Counted from the stretch's first letter, positions 27,072 to 38,443 are shown. The stretch is DNA of 64,000 bases from Rhodopseudomonas sp. AAP120 (GCF_001295845.1 NZ_LJIC01000124.1:39818-103817), one strand, 5' to 3'. The notes: generated from the letters alone by a model not told the origin. Numbers and translations are program-made.

Positions 27072-29857
27072 TGGAAGCGGTCAAATTTTCACCGGGAGAT
27101 CTTGTCGAGGCGCGGGGACGCGAGTGGGTTGTCCTTCCGTCCCCGGATGACGACATCCTCAATGTACGGCCTTTGTCGGGTTCAGAAGCCGATGCGCAGC
27201 GCATTGCGCTCGCGCTTGAAGTCAATCCCGTCAGGCCTGCGCGATTTGCTCGACCAACACCCGAGCGGCGAGACACCCAGGACGGTGCGCGGTTGTTGGC
27301 AGATGCGCTGCGTTTGTCGCTTCGTCGAGGCGCGGGCCCGTTCCGGAGCGCTGCGCATCTCGGCGTGGAGCCACGCGCCTATCAGCTTGTGCCGCTGATG
27401 ATGGCTTTGAAGCTCCCCGTGGTGCGGTTGCTGATCGCCGACGATGTGGGGATCGGCAAGACGATCGAGGCGGGGTTGATCGTCCGCGAAGTGCTCGACC
27501 GCGGTCTGATCGACCGCTTCTCGGTGCTGTGTCCGCCCCACCTAGTCGAGCAATGGGTGAGTGAGCTTGCGGAGAAGTTCGACATTGACGCTGTCGCCGT
27601 GACGTCGGCCAGGGCACGTAGCCTCGAGCGTGGCCTTCCCGCTGCTCAAAGCCTGTTTGAAGCCTATCCACACACCGTCGTCAGCCTTGACTACATCAAG
27701 GCCGACAGCCGCCGCGATGAATTCTCTCGGGCCTGTCCATCTCTCGTCATCGTTGATGAAGCGCATGCCTGCATCGGCGGGGACCGCGGCAGACATCAGC
27801 GTTTCGAGCTTCTCGAACGCCTGGCTTCCGACGAGGAGCGTCACATGCTGCTGCTGACGGCAACGCCGCATAGTGGTGATGAAGCGGCGTTCGATCGTCT
27901 GCTAGGCCTCATTAGCCCGGACTTCGCGGGAGGTCCCCAAGGTGATGAGAATGCGCGCACGCGATATGCGCGCCGTCTGGCTCAACATTATGTCCAGCGG
28001 CGTCGACCCGACATCACGGAGTCCGGTTAGCACGAGAGACGGACTTTCCCTGTTCACCAGGTGAAGGATGAGCCCTTCAGTCTCAGCGGCGAATTCGGCG
28101 CTTTCCAAGATCGCGTCCTGGACTATTGCCTTGCTGTTACGCAACGGGCCGGTGCCGACCAACGCAGTCGAAGGCTTGCCTTTTGGGGCACGCTCGCACT
28201 CATGCGATGCGTCGGGTCCTCACCCGCGGCCGCAACAAATGCACTGCGCAATCGCTTGTCCGGGGTGGCGGACGAAGAGGCGATGCAGCCCGTTGTCTTT
28301 GATGAAGACGAAGGCCTGCTCGACCAAGGCGACGTGGAGCCCGGCACGGCCAGCGCGAGCGCCGAAGAGCGTGGTGAACTCGCTGAGCTGATCGCGATTG
28401 CAGAGTCTCTTGATCGCCGTCGCAGCGAAGATCCCAAGGTGGCGCGGCTGTTAAAGGTTCTAAAAGGGCTACTTCAGGAAGGAGCCAAGCCGGTCATCTT
28501 CTGCCGGTTCATCGCAACGGCAGAGGCGCTGGGCGAAGAGATCAAGCGCACTTGGCCAAAGGCTGACGTGGCGGTCGTGACAGGACGGCTGCCGCCTGAC
28601 GAACGGCGAACTCGCATCGATCAGCTTGAAGACTCGGAGAGCCGAATCCTCGTTGCGACAGACTGCCTGTCCGAGGGTATCAATTTGCAAGCCTTGTTCG
28701 ATGCCGTGGTTCACTACGATCTAAGCTGGAATCCGACCCGCCATCAGCAGCGCGAGGGGCGCGTCGACCGATTTGGTCAGCGTTCGCCTGTCGTCCGCTC
28801 AGTGACGATCTTTGGCGACAACAGCGCAATTGATGGCGCAGTCTTGCAGGTCATCCTGCGAAAAGCAGACGCCATTCGTAAGGCGACGGGCATCTCGGTT
28901 CCGATGCCCGAGGACAGCGAAGGCGTGACCTCCGCGCTCATGCAAGCACTCATGCTTCGCGCCGGCGGACATCGAGAGCAGTTGGCTTTCGATTTCGGCC
29001 TTTCGAGCGAACGGCTCGACAGCAAATGGCGCGACGCCGAAGAAAATGCGAAAGCAAGCCGCGCGCGCTATGCGCAAGGTGCGATGAAACCCGATGAAGT
29101 GCTGCCGGAGTGGCGGCAGATGCGCGCCCTAAACGGTGGTCCGGCCGAAGTTGCGCGCTTCACGGAACGTGCATTGAAGCGTGTGGGAGCGCCGCTGGAA
29201 AGGGCCGGCCAGCATCATCTGGTGCATCTCGACGCTATGCCGGAGGCTATCAAGGAACGGCTGGAAGCGCGTGGTCTGCATGGGACGCGAAGGGTTGGTT
29301 TCGAGGATGAGCTTGCTCCGGGCGTGACACATCTTGGGCGCGTGCACCCGCTGGTCGCAAGCCTTGCAGAAAGTTTGGCGGAGGGAGCGCTTGATCCGGG
29401 CGGAGCAGCGTTCCGGCCGCTTGGTCGATGCGGCGTATGGCGTACACGCAAGGTCGCCCAGATGACGACGCTGCTACTGTTGCGTAACCGCTTCAAACTC
29501 ATAACCAGCGGCCGCTCAAATCGCATGCTGCTGGCGGAGGAGGCCACGGCACTTGCTTTCGGGGGATTAGCTCCGACGCCAGTACTCGAAGGACAGTCGG
29601 CCCTGCAACTGCTTGAGGCGGAGGCTGCCGGAAATCTTGATGACCAAGCCGCTACGCGTCAGCTCCAACGGGCTCATGAGCGATTGGCGTTGTACGAGTC
29701 CCCAATAGCTGCCTTTGCAGTAGAACGCGGTAAAGCGCTTTCTGAAGACCATCTTCGTTTGACGGAGGCTGCGCGAGGCGGGGCAACAGTGGAGGTCGTT
29801 CCCGCTTTGCCCGCAGATGTTGTCGGCCTCTACGTTCTCCTGCCGGAGGGCGAGTAA
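27071..29857 (+). pseudogene. SNF2-family helicase (DrmD-like) with in-frame TAG
   Basis: A 928-codon SNF2 helicase interrupted once. The first part (27071-28030) holds motif I GIGKT (127-131), motif II DEAH (229-232) and TATPHSG. The TAG at 28028-28030 follows YVQRRRPDI. The same frame continues HERRTFPVHQVKDEPFSLSG and then ORF 28061-29857, with IFCRF, ATDCLSEGINLQ (motif V) and QREGRVDRFGQ (motif VI). No base is gained or lost; CAG to TAG would be enough. The block before and after the stop is the normal linker between the two RecA lobes, so this is one gene with a nonsense codon, unless the codon is read through. It is closest to DrmD of class 1 DISARM. It starts at a GTG overlapping the previous stop, and its stop overlaps the methyltransferase start. 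Confidence 0.85.
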
Positions 29858-32800
29858 TGGCCCGACATCTTAAGCGTGTTGCCGATATTGGACTCACCGC
29901 TGTTTCAATCGAAGGAGGCCTGATTTCTCCCGATCAAGTTGCGGCGATCGCAGCGACAGTTCCAGATCAAAAAGCGGCTGCGGACTACGGCTGCCCTAAA
30001 GGTACGAACTTACGAGACGAGATCACGCGTTATTTCAGGATCGGCCAAGCTCATTGGCAGACCTATGCCAGATTAGCGGCGCCGACCGAGGGCCAAACAA
30101 TTACCTTTGTGAAGAACCTCCTTGAGGAAGCATTCGGGTTCGAAGGCCTGCACGGTCCAACCATTCACGAGCAGGACGGTCATTCGTATCGCATTGCTCT
30201 TGAGGGAAAGAGCGGCCGGGTGCCAATCGTCGCGGCCGCGCCCCTGCCTGAAGGAGATGCGTTCACCAAAGCACTTCCGCAATTTGGCGATGATCATGGC
30301 GGCACAATTCCGCGACGTTCTCCTAGTGTGTTGCTCCAAGACTGGCTGAATGCCAATCCCAGTTTTCTATGGGGTCTTGTCTTTGCTGGGGACCGTGTCC
30401 GCCTCATGCGGGACAACGCTAGCTTCACTCGACCCGCATTTATCGAAGCGGATTTGGGGGCGATCTTCCGCGACGAGATGTTCGCGGATTTCACTGCAAC
30501 GTGGCTGTTGATCCATGCGACGCGCTTCGGCGGGGAAAATGCTGCCGTAGCCGATTGCGCGCTGGAGCGTTGGCGAGAAGCTGGATTGAGGGCTGGCACC
30601 GCAGCGCGGGAGCGATTGGGAGAAAGCGTTGAGGAAGCGCTCCTTGCCTTGGGGCAGGGATTCCTCGACTCAAATCCTGCTCTCAGGTTGAAACTCGATG
30701 ATGATCAACTTAGCACTCACGCGTGGTTCGAGCAGATTCTGCGCATCGTCTACAGGTTGATCTTCCTCGCTGTGTCGGAAGACAGAGATTTGTTGCACAG
30801 CCCGGACGCATTAGTTTCCGCTCGCGAACTGTATACCTCCGCGTACGGTTTTGGCTACTTACGCGAGCGATCCGCTCGTCGTTCTGCTCACGATCATCAT
30901 CATGACGTCTGGGAAGGAGCGAAGATAGTTTTTCGAGGGTTAGATCGAGGCGAAAGGATGTTGGGATTGCCTCCGTTGGGTGGTCTCTTTGCGAGTGGGC
31001 AAACACCAGATCTCGATGGAGCCAAACTTTCCAATCGAGCGTTTTTGCGCGCTGTCTTTCATCTGAGCTGGTTGATCGAAGATGGCCGCCGCGTTCGGAT
31101 CAACTGGCGGGATATGGCCACCGAGGAGTTGGGATCAGTTTACGAGGGCCTGCTTGAGCTTGCTCCTTCGCGCCAAGATAACGGACGTCGGTTCTGCTTT
31201 GCCGGCGGCAATGAGGCACGTGGCAACGCTCGGAAGAAAAGCGGTAGCTACTATACTCCAGACAGCCTCGTCCAAACGTTGCTGGATAGCACTCTCAGTC
31301 CGGCGATTGATCAGGCCGAGGCAGAAGGGGGCGTGGACGAAATCCTGAAGCTCACCGTCCTCGATCCAGCTTGTGGCTCAGGACACTTTCTGTTGGGCGC
31401 TGCGCGACGTATCGCGACACGCGTCGCGTTACTCCGCGACGCCGAAACTCCCGATTATCCCGCCGCTATGCGTGATGTAGCACGGCACTGCATATACGGC
31501 GTTGATCGCAATCCGATGGCCGTAGAATTGGCGAAGGTCGCTTTGTGGATTGAGGCAGTTGAGCCAGGCAAACCGCTCACTTTCCTAGACAGTCATATCC
31601 GGTGCGGCGACAGCTAGTCGGTGTCTTCGATCTCTCCGTTTTGAGGGAGGGTATCCCCGAGGATGCGTACAAGCCTTTAAACGGAGATGACCGCGAGATT
31701 GTAAATTATTACAAGGGAAAGAACCGCCGCGAGTTGTCTGAACGCGATCAGATTGCGAGTGGCTTCGAATTTAATCGTCAAAAGGACCTCGCGCGCGACC
31801 TTTCGGCACTAGCAGCTATGCCTGAAGAAACGGTCGACCAAATTGGTGAGAAGCGGTCGCGCTTCGAGGCGCTTATGACGCACGGAGCCGCTGCTTGGAC
31901 GGTCGAGCTCGCATGCGATCTATGGACGTCGGCCTTTTTCGTTCCAAAAACTCAGCAAGAGCAGCATGCTGGGTTAGATGGGCTACCAAGGCGTGGCGCA
32001 GAGATGGTCGCCACATCGGGCACCATTTGGGAGCTATTGCGTGGGCGTTCGCCTTTTGAACCACTCGCAGCTTCTACAATAGACATTGCCGGACAGAATC
32101 GTTTCTTTCATTGGCCCGTTGCGTTCGCGGATATCATGAGCCGGGGCGGCTTTGACGTAGTCATCGGCAATCCACCTTGGGAAATGCCGGAAGTCGATGA
32201 CCGAGAATTCTTTGTCGTTCGCGTTCCGGCGATCGCTGCGGAGACTTCGGCACAAAAGCGGCGGCAGATGATCGCGGCCCTGGCGGAAAGCGATCCTCGG
32301 GCCCATTACGAATGGCTTCAATACACCCGCAGTTACGCAGCTAGCCGCTCGTTTTTTACAGGCTCAACTCGTTTCCCAAACGGAGCAAATGGGCGCCTCA
32401 GCTACTATAAGCTGTTTCTCGAAAATAGCTTCTTCGCCGTGACGAAAGCGGGGCGACTTGGGATGGTTATCCCGAGCGGGCTCACGACCAATGCCTACGA
32501 GAGACCCCTTTGGCATAGCCTCGTGAAAAATCGATACGTGTCGGCGGTATACGATTTCGAGAACAGCGGCCGTCTTTTCCCGGGCATCGACTCTCGAGTC
32601 AAATTCACACTCATTTCATTGAGACGGCGAGTTGAGGATAAATTCGTCACCGCCTGTTGGCTAACGGATGTTTCTGAGCTGCAGGAAGATGGGCGGGTGA
32701 TTGCTCTTGCGCTAGATGATCTTGTCAATTTCAGTCCAGACGATCTTGCTTTGCCGCAGTTTCGTCGGCAGACCGATCTCGACCTGCTGGTGCTAACCAG

Positions 32801-34376
32801 CAATCGGCACGGACGGCTTAGTGATCACGAAGATTGGACGTATACGCCTCGGTTGATGTTCTCTTCGTCGGACGATGCCTTCGCACCTGTAGACATCCGT
32901 GCGCTACCGGGCACCCAGCACACGTCAGACAACCGCGTCGTGACTTCGACCGGAGAGGTGCTCGTACCGGTCTACGAGGGTAAGATGGTCGGGATTCTCG
33001 ACCATCGCCAAGCCGACATCTATATCAACCCAGCCAATGCTGCGCGGCAGGCGCAAGAACGACTGATACCGGGTGAGGAAAAGGCTTCCCCTAACCGCTT
33101 TGCTGTTCCGCAATTCTGGCTTCGTGAAGAAGCTGTGAGACAGCGGCGGTTTGGCAAACGCCAAGGCGATTGGGAGTTGGTCTTTTGTGATGTCACCAGT
33201 GCAACCAACGAACGGACGACAATAGCAAGCATCGTTCCCCTGTGCGGTCTAACCAGAAGCTTACCATCGATTTACCTTAGGTCGTCGTCCGCCAAAGATG
33301 CCGCCCTATTGGTTGTAGCGCTATCATCATTAGTGGTCGACTTTTTTGCTAAGCTGAAGGTGTCAAGCAACCATCTCACCCAAGGCATATTGGCGACCTT
33401 GCCGTTGCCATCCAAAGCGAAGATTCAAGGATTTGCGGACGACGTTTTGCAAGATGCGCGTTGGTTCGAAGATCGTGCGATAGAACTTGTATATGTTTCA
33501 TGGGATTTGGCGAAGTTTGCGAAAGAGGTCGGGCGGGATACGCCACCATATAAGTGGGATGAAAGCCGACGTTTTTGGCTCCGTTGTGAGATCGACGCTG
33601 CGTTCTTTCATTTGATTCTCGGTACGTCGAATGATTGGGGAAGAGGTGGGGATCAATCCTTTGCGAGTCCACGCGAAGCGGCAAAGTATATGTTGGAGGC
33701 GTTCTCCGTCTTAAATCGCAGGGAAGAAAACCGGTTTGGAGGAGATCGGCGCACCGAGAGGACGGTGCTTGAGATTTACGACGAAATGGAAGCGGCCATA
33801 TCGGCTGGAAGACCGTATCAAACCAGGCTGACGCCTGTCCCTGCCGATCCAAGTTGTTGCCATACAGGCCTGGTCGCTGAGGCCTTGCCGGCTGACGGAG
33901 CTTGGGCTCGGCCGGAGCCGTCTCAGGTCGGCGATGTCGGTGCTATATTGGCCGCCGTTCTCAAGGCGATGGTCGGAGCGAAACCTTTCCACGATGTTCG
34001 TTTAGCGGCTGCCTTCGTCATGGAGCCACGGTTACTCGTTCTGTTGCTACCGGCCGCTAAAGCGGCAGAATGGAGGCGCCTGGTGGGGGCAGAGGCCGAT
34101 CCTCTCGCTGGCAATGTCACGACATTCGTCTCGCGGAACAACACAGCGTGGGGCGCCGCTCTGCGGAACCACCGTGGCAACGGGCGGCTGATGGAGGATC
34201 TCGAACGTGGGACATGGGCGCCTGGCCCCGGCTTGGACACTATCGACACTTCTGGATGGCCAGACGGTCGCGCAGGCTTTGTGTTCGGAGCGCTGGAGAA
34301 CATCAACCTAGATGCGGCGGTGGATTCGCTGCCCGCTGACATACAGCAGTGGGTGATTAATGCCGCAGCAGCCTGA
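29857..34376 (+). pseudogene. Eco57I/DrmMI-type N6-adenine DNA methyltransferase, split by -1 frameshift
   Basis: Large SAM-dependent methyltransferase of about 1506 aa when repaired. The first ORF (29857-31617) ends with motif I DPACGSGHFLLGAA (from 503) and YGVDRNPMAVELAKVALW. The second (31602-34376) begins inside the same block and holds motif IV NPPW (190-193 of that ORF). The family sequence RCGDSLVGVFDL runs across the break. Observed GACAGCTAGTC would read through as GACAGCCTAGTC, so one C is missing near 31613. The two ORFs overlap by 16 bp and the second has a possible GTG, so two separate polypeptides could be made and might reassemble, but the simplest reading is an inactivated gene. 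In DISARM such enzymes mark host DNA as self. It overlaps the preceding helicase and the following ATPase gene. Confidence 0.85.
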
Positions 34377-36342
34377 CCTACTCGACCCGCTGCTTCTGAC
34401 GGTAACGCCCGCTGAAGGGTTGGAAGGGCCGCGGCTTTGGGTTCGACGACTTGTAATATGGAAAGAGCCCGGTGGCGAGAAAGTGCGGGACATCGAGCTT
34501 CGCCCCGGCCTGAACATCGTCTGGTCACCCGACGGAGCAGACGATGCCGCCTCGGTAGGTCAAACAAACGCTGTTGGGCACGGTAGCGGCAAGACGCTTT
34601 TCTGCCGGCTCATCCGCTACTGTCTTGGCGAAGATCGTTTCGCCACGGAATCTCAGCGCGATCGGATCGGCACGGCATTCCTGAATGGCATCGTGGGTGC
34701 CGAGGTCATACTGGACGGAATCTGCTGGGCGATCGTTCGCCCACTCGGCGTGCGTCGGAGACACATGGCTGTCCCGGGCGGAAATCTCGACGAGATCGCC
34801 GCTGGTGAGGGCGCTTCAACGGGAATGGAGCCGTTCGTCGATGCGGTCGATCAACAGATCATTACCAAGGCGCTTGCCGATTTGGTTCGCCCGCAAGCCA
34901 ACGGGTACATTTGGCCGATCGCGCTCGCCTGGCTCTCGCGGGACCAAGAGTGTCGATTTGACGATGCCCTTGACTGGCGATCGCCGACCTCCGACTCCGA
35001 TTCACCGATGCCCGCGAGCGGACAGGAGAAGGGACCAAGGCTCGAAGCGCTCCGTTCGTTTCTGATGGCGATCACGCCTGAGGAACAAGCCACGCGTGGT
35101 GAAGTGAATAGGCTCAGCGAGGTGCGCCGAGTCCTGGATCAAGAGATTGGCCATCGCCGGTGGGAAATCGAACGCACGCAAGCGCGGCTCGTTACGGGTC
35201 TCGACCTTGAAGGTCAGTCGCTTCCAGAGATGCCATTGCTGATTGACGTAATGCGCAGGTCCGCCAGCGCCCGTTTGGCATCAGCAAGTAAGGTTCCGAC
35301 TGGCGACGACGCTGAACTCGCCGCAGCACGCGAGCAACGAGAGGCCGCGAGAAATGAATGGGCGCGCCTCGAAGGCGAACGTATCCGGATCGGAGCACTA
35401 ATTCCCGCTGAAGAACGAACTTTGGCGATGATACGCGGGGAATTGCCCGGACTTTCCTATTCGAAAGTCGAGGCTGAAAGCCCGATCTGCCCGATATGCG
35501 AAGTCCCCATCGACCGAGCCTTGGCGGAAGGCTGCAAGCTCTCGCACAAAATTCCTGATGCCGACGCCTGCCGGCAGCGTTGGAATCAGCGACAGGCGGA
35601 TCACGACGCCCAAGCGAAGCGAGTTGAGGATCTGCGGCAAGAACAGACGCAGCTCTTGCCCCAGATTGCTCTGGCCAAGCAGCGCTTTGATCGATCCGTC
35701 GATCACGTCACGAACATAGAGAAAGCCCGCGACGCCCGAGAGTCCACTTGGTACGGCGCCCGCAGGCTCCAGGATGATGTTGAGCGCCTTGCCGAACTCT
35801 TCGAGACGCAGGAGGCGGGTATCAAGCGTCTGCGCGAATTGGGTACAAAACTAGAGACCGAGAGAGACCGGTTAGGCGCGTTTCGCGAAAAACAGGCTGG
35901 CGTTTTTGGACGCATGAGCGAGAAGTTCGACCCGATCGTCCGACGGTTGGTCGGCCACGACGCAAAGGGGCGGATCACCCTTAGCGGGAATGGGCTTGAT
36001 CTGTCGGTAGACATGGGGGGCGACCGCAGGACAGCCGCCATCGATTCTCTCAAGGTGCTGGCTTTCGACCTCGCTGCGATGTGCGTGAGTATCGAAGGTG
36101 CGACGCGAGTGCCGTCATTTCTGCTTCACGACAGCCCACGTGAGGCCGACCTTGGCTTGTCAATTTATGGACGGCTTTTCGATATCGTTCAGGATTTGGA
36201 ACGCCTCGGCGGAAAGCCACTGTTTCAGTACATCGTAACGACAACAACGGCGCCTCCAACCGAGTTCAGGGAACGTCCGTACCTGCAGCTAAAATTGCAT
36301 GGCGACCCGCCGGCGGAGCGCTTGCTCGGGGTCGATTTATGA
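34360..36342 (+). CDS. Rad50/SMC-like ATPase with zinc hook
   Basis: Protein of 660 aa. Walker A is GHGSGKT at 73-79, after a strand LRPGLNIVW typical of Rad50-like ATPases. Coiled-coil arms (about 235-365 and 405-520) surround a CPIC (377-380) whose partner is an isolated Cys (392) instead of the usual single CxxC, so the hook is atypical. The C-terminal lobe has LLHDSPREADLG (from 588) as Walker B, where a DSP-x-E replaces the usual DEP. Such ATPases pair with nucleases in Septu (PtuA), Gabija-like and other defence systems. It starts 17 bp inside the methyltransferase gene and ends 4 bp inside the HNH gene, so it is part of the same translational chain. It is uninterrupted. Confidence 0.8.
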   Translation: MPQQPDLLDPLLLTVTPAEGLEGPRLWVRRLVIWKEPGGEKVRDIELRPGLNIVWSPDGADDAASVGQTNAVGHGSGKTLFCRLIRYCLGEDRFATESQRDRIGTAFLNGIVGAEVILDGICWAIVRPLGVRRRHMAVPGGNLDEIAAGEGASTGMEPFVDAVDQQIITKALADLVRPQANGYIWPIALAWLSRDQECRFDDALDWRSPTSDSDSPMPASGQEKGPRLEALRSFLMAITPEEQATRGEVNRLSEVRRVLDQEIGHRRWEIERTQARLVTGLDLEGQSLPEMPLLIDVMRRSASARLASASKVPTGDDAELAAAREQREAARNEWARLEGERIRIGALIPAEERTLAMIRGELPGLSYSKVEAESPICPICEVPIDRALAEGCKLSHKIPDADACRQRWNQRQADHDAQAKRVEDLRQEQTQLLPQIALAKQRFDRSVDHVTNIEKARDARESTWYGARRLQDDVERLAELFETQEAGIKRLRELGTKLETERDRLGAFREKQAGVFGRMSEKFDPIVRRLVGHDAKGRITLSGNGLDLSVDMGGDRRTAAIDSLKVLAFDLAAMCVSIEGATRVPSFLLHDSPREADLGLSIYGRLFDIVQDLERLGGKPLFQYIVTTTTAPPTEFRERPYLQLKLHGDPPAERLLGVDL

Positions 36343-37115
36343 CCAGCACCGAGGGCCGTCTTGCAGCTTATCCATTTGTCCTTCTCTCTGAGCTGCGCGA
36401 CGCCGCGAACGAGCATGGCTACCGCATTGGTCCTGAAGAGGCCGGTGGATGGATCTTTTTCCGATCAGCCATTGCGCCGGGAGAGATCGGACTGGCCGCC
36501 GCGAGCGCCTCCGGTCCGTTCTTTCTGTCCTTGATGTTGCCCGGAGTGGTGCGAGCGTTGGACGCACAACCTGCAACGCCCTGGGCGAAAGGTCATGTAG
36601 GGGCCTTCATGTTTGCCACGCGTGATGAGCTGCATGCCGGGGTCCAAGCGGTGTACCGCCTGTCAGTTAGCCTGCCCAACTTTCCCCTTGAGAAATACGA
36701 AAGGGCCGTCGCGGGGATCGGCGAGACGGAAGGCGAACGCGCACAAAAATTCAGGATCGGACAGAACATCTTTCGCGATGCCCTGATCGAATACTGGAAC
36801 GGAACCTGCCCGTTGAGTGGAATTTCGAGTCCTGCGCTGCTGAGGGCCTCGCACATGATCCCATGGTCCGATTGCACGACCGACGCGCAGCGACTCGACG
36901 TGCATAACGGACTTCTGCTGTCCGCTCTGTGGGACGCTTCATTCGATGCCGGGCTGGTGACATTCGACGACGATGGAGGGGTTTTGACTTCTCCTCGTTT
37001 GGAAAATTCTGCGCTCGAAGCCCTGTCCTTAGATAAAGCGCCGAGGCTGTCGTTGCGCGATGAGCATCGGCCCTACTTGGCCCATCATCGCAACCACGTT
37101 TGGATCCGGAATTGA
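36339..37115 (+). CDS. HNH endonuclease, last gene of the helicase-methyltransferase locus
   Basis: Protein of 258 aa. The C-terminal half is an HNH nuclease of the restriction type: CPLSG (157-161) as the first half knuckle, LRASHMIPW with the catalytic His172, and N190 in the block HNGLLLSALWDASFDAGL. The N-terminal 130 residues contain no motif I know and may be the DNA- or partner-binding part. The ATG overlaps the ATPase stop by 4 bp, so it is probably made in step with the ATPase, as PtuB with PtuA in Septu. The catalytic residues are kept and the frame is intact. Confidence 0.85.
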   Translation: MTSTEGRLAAYPFVLLSELRDAANEHGYRIGPEEAGGWIFFRSAIAPGEIGLAAASASGPFFLSLMLPGVVRALDAQPATPWAKGHVGAFMFATRDELHAGVQAVYRLSVSLPNFPLEKYERAVAGIGETEGERAQKFRIGQNIFRDALIEYWNGTCPLSGISSPALLRASHMIPWSDCTTDAQRLDVHNGLLLSALWDASFDAGLVTFDDDGGVLTSPRLENSALEALSLDKAPRLSLRDEHRPYLAHHRNHVWIRN

Positions 37116-38035
37116 CGGCGGTAGGCGCTGCGAACCCTGCATTGGGGAGGGTGGTGTTGGACTTCTAAGGTCTCGTGACGGCGCTGTAGCCGCCGCCGAA
37201 CTGTGTCGTCACCGCCGCGACAGACGTCTTTGTGGGCGTGACCAGGTCACGCGAGCTGCTAGGCCTCGCGCTGCGCAAATCCGAAGCGATGGCCCTGATG
37301 AGTCCCGCGACGGAGCTCGTCGACCTGGCCGCGCAGGCTGCGGAGTTGAAGGGATGAGCGGGCCCGTGTCGACAGCCAGACTGGGGACGTCGACCAAGCT
37401 CATTGGTTTGACCAAGCATACGAAGCACGGCCACGTACCAAGCCCGGTCTCGCCGCATTTCGTGGCGCCGCCGGCGCAGCCGGCCCTGTCGTTTAACTCG
37501 ATTGCCTTGGCCGCCGCCGTCGCGAGGACGCGGTGTCGTTTGCACCGATTGCTGCCGGTAACGCCGCGAAAACAATTCGCTCAAGCTCTGTGCAGCGGTC
37601 GTCGTCGAGGCTTGCTTCGATCTGGCTGAAGCCAAGGATCATTGCCCGGGACACGCGCCGATACGTCCCAAAACCTAGGGGGCGCACGGCAACGTCAAGG
37701 TCAACAGCCGGACACAGTCGCTCAGGCTCTGCAATGCCGACAGGTCACTGATGACCGTCAGCCGATCGAGATCAGCTGTACGGCAACACCGGTCTCGGAA
37801 GTGCCGCAGCCGCCCAGTTGGCGTTCCGGGGCAGGTTCGGCGAAAGCTCGTCGACTCCGCGATCAGGCGGTTCGCGGGGTGTCGTCTACGTCCTCCTTCG
37901 CGAGCAATGCATAGCGCAGCAGGCGTGGCAGTCCATGCACGCCGCTATGGTCGCTACCTGCAGCGCCGTCCACGATAGCGTCCGGCTTAGCGGCATCGAG
38001 AGACCTTGGAACGTCACCGTCCTCGCCGTCGCCGA
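37116..38035. other. Region after the defence locus, only possible gene remnants
   Basis: No gene here can be supported well. Two short plus-strand frames are coding-like only by their junction: 37232-37357 ends LVDLAAQAAELKG, and its TGA overlaps an ATG at 37354 that opens a 91-codon frame to 37629. The overlap is typical of operons, but the sequences match no family I recognise and longer frames exist on the other strand. Most likely it is eroded DNA at the end of the defence cargo. Confidence 0.3.
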
Positions 38036-38443
38036 TTAATTGTAGCTTCCTGGCCATTTATCCAGGTCGCTGTCGTCGAACGTAGACAGGGATGATCTCG
38101 TCACGGGGGCCCGGCCACCGGGATCGGCGGGGCGTGCCAAATTATAGAATCGCGACAGAGTGCGAGCCCACCGTCCTCCCGGATCTGCAAACCACAGCTG
38201 CGAGGTGACGATCCAGCGCGATCCGAGCTGCGGATGGTCGGTCACCTGGCCGACGAGACGGAGGCCGAGTGGCGTCAGCATGGGGACGTAGAGGTCCAGT
38301 GTCGGTGCCGTCCGCAATCTGGCTTCCACGAACGAGATGTCATGCTCCAGCAGGGCACAGTCCCTGGCCAACGAAGTCAACCGCTCAGAGAACTCCGCGG
38401 TAATCGTGCTGGGGTCAAGAAACGGGAAGCTGCGGGTGAGCAT
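38036..38443 (-). CDS. DUF6634-like protein
   Basis: Protein of 135 aa. The block HPQLGSRWIVTSQLWFADP followed by GRWARTLSRFYNLARP matches the small uncharacterised family I recognise as DUF6634, common on islands and plasmids of Rhizobiales. The N-terminal half is a helical region (about 10-50). No catalytic motif, signal or membrane segment is seen. An upstream in-frame start (38509) would add 22 Cys/Pro-rich residues foreign to the family, so the ATG at 38443 is chosen. Its function is unknown. It points the same way as the ParA-like and sigma genes to its right. Confidence 0.6.
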   Translation of the reverse strand: MLTRSFPFLDPSTITAEFSERLTSLARDCALLEHDISFVEARLRTAPTLDLYVPMLTPLGLRLVGQVTDHPQLGSRWIVTSQLWFADPGGRWARTLSRFYNLARPADPGGRAPVTRSSLSTFDDSDLDKWPGSYN

